Of a stretch of DNA of 64,000 bases, positions 58,686 through 64,000 are shown piece after piece. The stretch covers positions 1,240,001 to 1,304,000 of the forward strand of contig CAWDUT010000007.1 in NCBI GenBank assembly GCA_963805525.1. The letters run 5' to 3'. Made by a program: the position numbers and the translations under genes. The notes beneath the pieces were generated by a model, which saw nothing but the letters and a program-made list of their open reading frames with translations, did not search any database and was not told where the DNA came from. Origin of the DNA: DASQFQ01 sp963805525 (GTDB taxonomy: Bacteria > Actinomycetota > Thermoleophilia > Solirubrobacterales > Solirubrobacteraceae). The stretch's first letter is position 1. Each line of letters opens with the position of its first letter.

Positions 58686-59702
58686 TTAACCGGGTTCCCG
58701 ACCAGCCGGGCTCAGAAACACCTTGACTTCTGAGGGCGGCGGGCCGGTCGCGAGCGCGGCGAACGCGGCGGGCCCGTCCTCGAGCGGCCGCACCGGCGGC
58801 AGCTCGCCGAGCGACGCCTGGCCGCTCACCAGCCACTCGAAGGCCTGCTCGAAGTCGACCATCGTGTAGGCGTAGGACCCTTGGAGCGTGAGCTGGCTGC
58901 GCACGATGTCGTGGAAGCCGAGCGTGGTGTCGTCGGCGGCGAGGCCGACGAAGACCGCCTGGCCGGCGGGGCGCACGAGCCGGGTGGCGAGCGCGCGCGT
59001 GGCCTGCGCGCCGACCGCGTCGAGCACGAGATCGGCCGGCTCGGCCGCCAGCGCCTCCTCCTCGGAGCCGTAGGTCAGGTGCGCGCCGAGCGCGGCGGCG
59101 CGCTCGCGCCGCTCCGGCTGGGGCTCGAGCAGCGCGACCTCGCCGATGCCGGAGAGCAGCGCCGCCTGCAGCGTGACGAGCCCGATCGTCCCGCCCCCCA
59201 GCACGACCGCGCGCTCCACCGGCTCGCGCGAGAGCCCGAGGCGCACCGCGTGGACGCCGTTGGCGAGCGGCTCGACCAGCGCGCCGGTACGGAACGAGAC
59301 GCCGTCGGGCAGCACGCGGGCGTCGGCGGCCGGCACGCGCACGAGCTCGGCGAAGGCGCCGGGCGCCTGGATGCCGATCAGCACGCGCTCGGCGCACAGG
59401 TTGGCGTGGCCGGCGCGGCACAGGCGGCAGTGGCCGCAGCCGCTGAGCGGGTTGACCGTGACGCGCGCGCCGTCGAGCTCCTCCCCGCCGGGACCGGTCG
59501 CGACGACCACGCCCGCGAACTCGTGACCCATCACCAGCGGCGGCGTGCGGTTGCCCATGTGGCCGAGGTAGCCCTCGATCTCCGAGCCGCAGATCCCGAC
59601 CGCCTCGGGCCGCAGGATCAGCTCGCCGGGCCCGGGGTCGGGCGGCTCCGGCTGCTCGTCGACCACCATGCGCTCCGGGCCCTGCCACACGATCGCTCTC
59701 AT
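58686..59702 (-). CDS. Zinc-dependent medium-chain alcohol/polyol dehydrogenase
   Basis: A 338-residue dehydrogenase. The catalytic zinc ligands are Cys in VGICGSEIEG and His-Glu in MGHEFAGVV; the structural zinc loop has SGCGHCRLCRAGHANLC. The nucleotide-binding motif is AVVLGGGTIGLVTLQAALLS. Similar enzymes oxidise sorbitol, threonine or galactitol-phosphate. It lies between the GH9 (9 bp gap) and MFS genes, so a sugar alcohol or similar is likely. All ligands are intact. Confidence 0.9.
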   Translation of the reverse strand: MRAIVWQGPERMVVDEQPEPPDPGPGELILRPEAVGICGSEIEGYLGHMGNRTPPLVMGHEFAGVVVATGPGGEELDGARVTVNPLSGCGHCRLCRAGHANLCAERVLIGIQAPGAFAELVRVPAADARVLPDGVSFRTGALVEPLANGVHAVRLGLSREPVERAVVLGGGTIGLVTLQAALLSGIGEVALLEPQPERRERAAALGAHLTYGSEEEALAAEPADLVLDAVGAQATRALATRLVRPAGQAVFVGLAADDTTLGFHDIVRSQLTLQGSYAYTMVDFEQAFEWLVSGQASLGELPPVRPLEDGPAAFAALATGPPPSEVKVFLSPAGREPG

Positions 59703-59711
59703 GGAGAGCGC

Positions 59712-61469
59712 TTACCCCGTCAGCGCGAAGGCAAGTGCGGCGGTCGCGGTGAAGTCGATCGCCGGCTCGACCGTCTGCCACGAGCGCACGTCGTCGACGA
59801 AGCGGCTGCCGTGGCCGGTGAACGCGCCGTAGCCGCCGGTGTGGCAGTCGCGGCCCTCGTCGAAGAACTCGCCGAGGCCGTCGGAGAACAGCGAGCGGTC
59901 GTTGGGCCCGTTCACCACGGCGCCGATCAGCGTGCGGCCGGTGAGGTTGGCGCCGACGTGCTGCGGGCAGCGCGCGAAGCGGCTGCCGACGCCGATCACC
60001 AGCGACACGCCCCACGGGTTGGCGCCGAGCACCCAGTCGCGCTGGGCCGTGCCGAAGCGGTCGTAGCGCGTGTCGCCGGTCAGGCGCTTGTAGAGCGCGG
60101 CGGTCGCGACGAGCCCGAAGCCGTGCGAGGCGGCGTCGAAGTCGTCGTAGACCATGCCGGCGCCGAACGGATCCTTGCGGGCGCGCTTCATGCCGCGGGC
60201 GAGCTGGGCGCGGAGGTCGGCGAGCCGCTCGGGCTCGCCGACCGGGACCGCGAGTTCCCTGCCCGCACGGATCAGCTCGGCGTGCGCGACCGCGCTGACG
60301 TCGTAGAGGTTGAGCGTGTCCTCACCCTTGGGCGCCCAGCGCGCCGACTGCCGCGCCCAGCCGGCCGCGCGCGGGTCGCCGAGCGCGTGGGCGGCGAGCG
60401 CGAGCTCCGCGCCGCCGAGCTCGAGGTCGTCGCGCCACGAGGACTCGGGGTAGAACGCGTGCGGGAGCGCGGTGGCGACGTCGCGCACGTTGCTGGTCTT
60501 CGCGGCGCCGAAGATCTGCGCGGCGGTCGCGAGCTCGGCGCGCGCCCGGTCGGGCTGCGTCGCGGCGTCGAGCTGCGCAGCGAGCGCGAAGGCGGCCGAC
60601 ACGCGGCCGGCGAGGTTGGGCGGGACCGGCTCGCCGGGCGCGTTGGCGCGGAAGACCGGGCGATTGGTCAGGTAGCGGTTACGGGCGCCGGTGAGGCCGT
60701 CGTCCTTCTGCGGCAGCCGCCAGACGTCGTGGTCGCCGTTGAAGGTGCCGGCCTTGTTGCCGGACCCGATGCCGACCTGGAGCAGCATCGTGCCGTCGTC
60801 CTGCCACGCCTTGTCGAGCCACGCGAGCCCGAAGCGCGCCTCCGGCTCGAGCTGCGGCGGCGCCGCGGCACCGAGCTCGCGGCGGGCGATCAGCAGCAGC
60901 GCGGACGCGTAGGCGGTGGTGTGGGTGAACTTGATGAAGTCGCCGGCGTCGACCCAGCCGTCGGTGGCGTCGACCGGCCCGCCGATCTTCTTCAGCGAGC
61001 GGCCGCGGATCACGTCGCTGTCGGGCCCGTCGTAGGTCGGGTCGGCGTAGACGGAGGCGTGGGCGTCGTTGCGGTGCGCGGTGTCGCGCTGGGCCCGGAA
61101 GAACCGGACCGACTCGGCCACGCGCGGGCGCAGCAGCGCCGCGGGCTCGGCGATCCGGAAGCGCGGCGAGCGCGCGCGGCGCACCCGCACGCGGTAGTGC
61201 CCGGGCGTGCGCAGGGCGCTGAAGTCGAGCGGCTGGACGGCGCGATAGCGCGTGTTCCACCGCCCCCGGCTCTTGCCGACCCGGCCGCGCAGCACGGTCT
61301 TCCCGGCGGCGTTCGTGACCCGGAACCGCGCGTTCCGCAGCGCCCGCGGCGCGAGCAGGGAGGCAACCTTGGCCTCGCCGGGCGCGTAGCCGAGCTGGTC
61401 GACGCGCACCTGCGGCGCCGGCCTGGCGGCCGCAGGCGCGGCGACGAGCAGCGCCCCCGCCAACCCCAC
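59712..61469 (-). CDS. Glycoside hydrolase family 9 endoglucanase
   Basis: A 585-residue secreted enzyme. GTG 61469 starts a signal peptide (GLAGALLVAAPAAARP); the frame stays open upstream but has only weak alternatives. Residues 20-110 form the CelD-type Ig domain (VRVDQLGYAPGEAKVASLLA). The (alpha/alpha)6 catalytic part follows, with DATDGWVDAGDFIKFTHTTA (catalytic base Asp), WVLGANPWGVSLVIGVGSRF and RFARCPQHVG, and the end NGPNDRSLFSDGLGEFFDEG. It cleaves beta-1,4-glucan. It leads the operon with the dehydrogenase and MFS. Confidence 0.88.
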   Translation of the reverse strand: MGLAGALLVAAPAAARPAPQVRVDQLGYAPGEAKVASLLAPRALRNARFRVTNAAGKTVLRGRVGKSRGRWNTRYRAVQPLDFSALRTPGHYRVRVRRARSPRFRIAEPAALLRPRVAESVRFFRAQRDTAHRNDAHASVYADPTYDGPDSDVIRGRSLKKIGGPVDATDGWVDAGDFIKFTHTTAYASALLLIARRELGAAAPPQLEPEARFGLAWLDKAWQDDGTMLLQVGIGSGNKAGTFNGDHDVWRLPQKDDGLTGARNRYLTNRPVFRANAPGEPVPPNLAGRVSAAFALAAQLDAATQPDRARAELATAAQIFGAAKTSNVRDVATALPHAFYPESSWRDDLELGGAELALAAHALGDPRAAGWARQSARWAPKGEDTLNLYDVSAVAHAELIRAGRELAVPVGEPERLADLRAQLARGMKRARKDPFGAGMVYDDFDAASHGFGLVATAALYKRLTGDTRYDRFGTAQRDWVLGANPWGVSLVIGVGSRFARCPQHVGANLTGRTLIGAVVNGPNDRSLFSDGLGEFFDEGRDCHTGGYGAFTGHGSRFVDDVRSWQTVEPAIDFTATAALAFALTG

Positions 61470-61484
61470 AGCCGCAATCTCGTA

Positions 61485-61521
61485 AGGAACCTTTACCCGA
61501 ATCCTGGGAGGAACCCTACCC
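61485..61521. promoter_or_regulatory. Direct repeat upstream of GH9
   Basis: AGGAACCTTTACCC (61485-61498) and AGGAACCCTACCC (61509-61521) are near-copies 24 bp apart, in the 109-bp region between GH9 and the divergent gene at 61579. GTAA and TTAC near the first copy also make a partial dyad. They may bind a sugar-responsive regulator. Confidence 0.4.
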
Positions 61522-61578
61522 CTCTCTGAAGGCAGCGGCAAGGGCGCGCCGGGGCAGGTATGGTCGCTCCGAGCAGCG

Positions 61579-62382
61579 GTGCACGAGCGACTGCGCAACG
61601 ACCAGCCGGCCCGGAGCAGCCCCGATCGGGGCGCAGCGCGGCGTGCGAGCAGCCCCGCGTCGGTGCAGGCGCTCGGCCAGGCGATCGGCAACCGCGCGCT
61701 CGCTCGGCTCATGATCGCGCGCGACCTCAAGAAGGACTATGCGGTCAGCGAGGGCACGTTCAAGCTCAACCTCGAGACCGTGCATCCGGCCGGCGGCAAG
61801 AACGGCATGCGCGGCTCGATCAAGTTCAAGCCCAAGGACAGCGCGCCCGACTCCACGAAGATCCGGCTCTTCCAGGCGGTGCGCGACGAGGACCTGGGCA
61901 CCGGCAAGGACTACGTGTGGAGCGGCGCGGAGGCGCCACGCAACCAGCTCCAGACGACCGAGGACAAATCGCGCGGGCTCCAGGGCGGCTGGTTCATCGA
62001 CCACTCGGCGGCAGCCGCGGGCAAGCGGACGAACAAGTCGGACCCCGCCGTGTCGCAGTACTACCGCGACTACTGGCCGAACGCGTCGTCGAGCCAGGAC
62101 GGCTCGAAGGCGGGCAAGACGATCTCCGAGGCGTCCCTGTGGGACTTCCCGGGCTCGTCCGGCAACCGGCGGTTCTCGTTCGAGACGGTCGCGCTGGCCG
62201 CCGACAGCGGCCACTACTACGGCTCGGTGTTCTGGACGTTCACGATCAAGGACGCGTCGAAGGGCACCGTCACCGACGAGGAGGCGTACGGGCGCGACGT
62301 CACCCGGCTCAGCACCGACGAGGCGCTCAAGCAGTTCAACGAGTACTACCGCAACCCCGGCGCGTCGACCGCGCCGACGTAA
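61579..62382 (+). CDS. Protein with a VQALGQAIGNRALARLM motif of injection-system cargo type
   Basis: A 267-residue protein. Residues 25-50 read SPASVQALGQAIGNRALARL, matching the xLQxxxGNxAVxxLL pattern seen at the N-termini of many eCIS-linked and DUF4157-type proteins. The rest is a charged beta-rich domain (LKKDYAVSEGTFKLNLETVH, GSIKFKPKDSAPDSTKIRLF, RFSFETVALAADSGHYYGSV) without a known enzyme motif. No signal peptide. The start is GTG 61579. No injection-system structural gene is in the window, so the cargo idea rests on the motif. It is divergent from GH9. Confidence 0.65.
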   Translation: MHERLRNDQPARSSPDRGAARRASSPASVQALGQAIGNRALARLMIARDLKKDYAVSEGTFKLNLETVHPAGGKNGMRGSIKFKPKDSAPDSTKIRLFQAVRDEDLGTGKDYVWSGAEAPRNQLQTTEDKSRGLQGGWFIDHSAAAAGKRTNKSDPAVSQYYRDYWPNASSSQDGSKAGKTISEASLWDFPGSSGNRRFSFETVALAADSGHYYGSVFWTFTIKDASKGTVTDEEAYGRDVTRLSTDEALKQFNEYYRNPGASTAPT

Positions 62383-62385
62383 GCG

Positions 62386-62736
62386 TCAGGCGAGCTGCGC
62401 GCGCAGCCGCTCGAGCGCGGCCCGGCGCTCCTCCTCGCCGGCGTCGTACTCGTAGCCGATCCCCTGCAGGTCGCGGCGCGCGGCGTCCTCGCCGTCCGGG
62501 TCCGCAAAGCCGCGGCCCGGCCGGAAGCCATGGCGGCGGTAGATCGCGCCTTCGAGCGCACGCTGCGCGTGCAGGCGGGTGAGCTCGGCCGGCGCGGCGA
62601 GTGGCTCGAGCAGCGCAGGCAGGGCGGGCTCGCCGATCTCCGCCAGCGCGCTGGCAGCCGGGGTCATGTCGGCGTGCAGCTCGTCGGCGTCGTTGTCGAG
62701 CGCGCGGATGTGGGCGGCGATCTCGTCGTCGGTCAT
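62386..62736 (-). CDS. Hypothetical protein with HEAT-like helices
   Basis: A 116-residue soluble protein. The first part TDDEIAAHIRALDNDADELH leads to helices of HEAT-repeat character (SALAEIGEPALPALLEPLAA, RLHAQRALEGAIYRRHGFRP), and the end GIGYEYDAGEEERRAALERL is charged. The ATG at 62736 starts a well-formed helix; earlier starts add a Gly/Ser-rich lead. Such helices mediate protein contacts. It ends 3 bp after the stop of the gene at 61579 on the opposite strand. Confidence 0.6.
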   Translation of the reverse strand: MTDDEIAAHIRALDNDADELHADMTPAASALAEIGEPALPALLEPLAAPAELTRLHAQRALEGAIYRRHGFRPGRGFADPDGEDAARRDLQGIGYEYDAGEEERRAALERLRAQLA

Positions 62737-62858
62737 CGGGTCCCCGGAGCCCGACGATCCCACGCCGCGCAAGGCAGTGCAAGCTGCGGCGCGCGCGGAT
62801 AGCGTTGGCCTGCGATGGCTCGTCGACCGGCCCCCGAGCGCGCGACGGCGGGCGTGGC

Positions 62859-63482
62859 ATGAGCGTCCGCGTCCTGCTCGTCGACGACTTCCAGCTCGTC
62901 CGCGAGGGGCTGCGGATGGCGCTCGAGACCGTCGACGGCATCGAGATCGTGGGCGAGGCGGGCGACGGCGCCCAGGGCGTCGCCGAGGCCGAGCGGCTGC
63001 GGCCCGACGTCGTGCTGATGGACGTGCGGATGCCCGAGCTCGACGGCATCGAGGCGACGCGCCGGATCGTCGCGCTCGACGGGCCGCCGATCCGCGTCCT
63101 GCTGCTCAGCACGTTCGACCTCGAGGAGTACCTCTACGAAGGGGTGCGCGCCGGTGTCGGCGGGATCACGCTCAAGGACACGCCGCCGGACGAGCTCGCC
63201 GCCGGCATCGAGGCGCTGGCCCGCGGCGACGCGCTCGTCGACCCGGAGACGACCGTGCGGCTGATCGCATCGGTGACCCGCAGCTTCCCGGCGGTCGAGC
63301 CGCCGGACGAGCTCGCGGCGCTGAGCTTGCGGGAGCGCGAGTTGCTCGCGGCGATCGCGCGCGGCGGCTCGAACGCGGGGATCGGCGCGAGCGCCGACGA
63401 GGTCGCGGCGCTGCTCGCCAAGCTCGGCGTGCGGGAGCGGATCCGGGCGGTGATGCTCGCCCACGAGGCGCGCGTCGTTTAG
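62859..63482 (+). CDS. NarL/LuxR-family response regulator with shortened HTH
   Basis: A 207-residue regulator. The receiver has LLVDDFQLVREGL (Asp pair reads DD), phospho-Asp in VVLMDVRMPELDG near 55, Ser in LLLSTFDLEEY and Lys in GGITLKDTPPDEL. The C-terminal part starts like a LuxR HTH (LSLRERELLAAIARGGSNAG) but goes straight to EVAALLAKLGVRERIRAVML, so the segment usually reading TVKTHVxRIL, part of the recognition helix, is lacking. DNA binding is doubtful. The ATG at 62859 is clear. No sensor kinase is adjacent within the window. Confidence 0.85.
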   Translation: MSVRVLLVDDFQLVREGLRMALETVDGIEIVGEAGDGAQGVAEAERLRPDVVLMDVRMPELDGIEATRRIVALDGPPIRVLLLSTFDLEEYLYEGVRAGVGGITLKDTPPDELAAGIEALARGDALVDPETTVRLIASVTRSFPAVEPPDELAALSLRERELLAAIARGGSNAGIGASADEVAALLAKLGVRERIRAVMLAHEARVV

Positions 63483-63545
63483 GTGACGTCGGATTCGCGT
63501 GGAGGTCCAGCGCTCGCAAGGGCCCAAGCTGGGTAGTGGAGGGCG

Positions 63546-64000
63546 GTGGATATCGCCGCCCTCCGCACCGCTTCGCTGCTCGGCGCCTCGAGCGGGCTGC
63601 GCACGTTCAGCGGCCCGGCGGCGCTCGCGCTGCACGGTCGGCTCGGGCGCGGCCGCGCGCGGGTGGCCGTGATCGCCGCCGGCGCGGGCGAGCTGGCGTT
63701 CGACAAGCTGCCGGGCGCGCCGGCGCGCACGCACGTCAGCGGGCTGGGCGCGCGGCTGGCCACCGGCTCGCTGTCGGGCCACCGGGTCGCCGGGCCGGCG
63801 GGCGCCGTGATCGGCGGCGCCACGGCGATGGGCAGCGCGTTCGGCGGCCTCCACCTGCGGACGCTTCTTGTCGAGCAGCTCCCCGTGCCGGACCCGGTGA
63901 TCGGCGTCGTCGAGGACTCGATCGTGCTCTGCCTCGTCGCGCTCGCCACGCGTGAGGGGCCGCCGGCGGAGGCCTCCGACGCGACGGAGCGGGTGGCCGC
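63546..64000 (+). CDS. DUF4126-like membrane protein, partial at the right edge
   Basis: The frame starts at GTG 63546 and runs past the window end. It reads VDIAALRTASLLGASSGLRT with repeated Gly/Ala-rich helices (ARVAVIAAGAGELAFDKLPG, AGAVIGGATAMGSAFGGLHL, DPVIGVVEDSIVLCLVALAT). The order fits DUF4126-type small integral membrane proteins, whose role is unknown. The first 151 codons are present and the stop is outside. The preceding response regulator ends 63 bp earlier. Confidence 0.7.
   Translation, partial: MDIAALRTASLLGASSGLRTFSGPAALALHGRLGRGRARVAVIAAGAGELAFDKLPGAPARTHVSGLGARLATGSLSGHRVAGPAGAVIGGATAMGSAFGGLHLRTLLVEQLPVPDPVIGVVEDSIVLCLVALATREGPPAEASDATERVA

Noticed and set aside
58881..61529. 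A long plus-strand open frame opposite the dehydrogenase and GH9
   Set aside because: Shadow frame; both opposite-strand genes have full catalytic motifs and normal length.
1..64000. CRISPR arrays or prophage
   Set aside because: No regularly spaced identical repeats with unique spacers are visible. No capsid, portal, terminase or integrase genes are seen; the only mobile gene is the IS110 transposase.

Overview
The window is very GC-rich DNA with tightly packed genes. Most neighbours overlap by 1 to 20 nt (ATGA and GTGA junctions), and GTG starts are common. An F420-dependent glucose-6-phosphate dehydrogenase, SARP/BTAD-type regulators, a HATPase-STAS protein, HxlR, PadR-like operator architecture and many ECF-type sigma factors point to an actinobacterium. 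The receptor and small membrane protein families seen here suggest the Thermoleophilia/Solirubrobacterales, but that placement is inference. I see no rRNA, tRNA or CRISPR array.

Layout. 1-1317: start of a methyltransferase, then a sigma-like gene coupled to an ArsR-type regulator. 1318-2860: an IS110-family element, the only clear mobile element. 2862-9539: a six-gene minus-strand operon (UDG-like glycosylase, amidohydrolase, large subtilase, tyrosinase, tyrosinase companion, alpha/beta hydrolase). 9595-16682: a membrane protein, an operon of secreted repeat protein - response regulator - histidine kinase - RNase H, and divergently a small membrane protein - ApbE - ferric-reductase-like membrane protein; both sides carry the same 11-bp direct-repeat motif. 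16784-24905: HAD phosphatase, phosphoesterase, pentapeptide-repeat protein, broken thioesterase, Fgd, HATPase-STAS, quinone oxidoreductase, a large secreted hydrolase-like protein. 24902-28400: ABC exporter and NlpC/P60 hydrolase operon. 28432-33330: LysR/LysE pair, MetE-like protein, TetR/thioesterase pair, a decayed serine hydrolase.

33388-42859 is the most unusual region. It holds a 62-residue membrane peptide gene with its own hairpin terminator, a strong palindrome, an ECF sigma factor coupled to a membrane-anchored beta-propeller, and then two copies of one module. Each module is a roughly 1,080-residue receptor (SARP winged helix, BTAD, one transmembrane helix, beta-propeller, family-5 peptide-binding domain) facing a 90-residue small membrane protein. 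Both intergenic regions hold three octamers at exact 11-bp spacing, as expected for SARP binding, and both small genes end in a matching two-part hairpin. I propose a duplicated transmembrane one-component sensing module.

42887-64000 is mainly metabolic: P450, aromatic amino acid decarboxylase with a J-domain coiled-coil protein, a FAH-family hydratase with HxlR and an MFS carrier (25-bp perfect palindrome between them), GH3, methyltransferase, BNR propeller with a MoaD/ThiS-like protein, PspC protein, PiT phosphate permease, and a GH9 - zinc alcohol dehydrogenase - MFS operon. It ends with a protein carrying an N-terminal motif like those of contractile-injection cargo, a response regulator with a shortened HTH, and a partial membrane protein.

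Several conserved genes are broken by single-base indels (19460, 32660, 32942, 33078, 49380), lack an internal segment (P450, NarL-type regulator) or lack a normal start (PiT). These are either real decay or sequence errors, and the window alone cannot decide.
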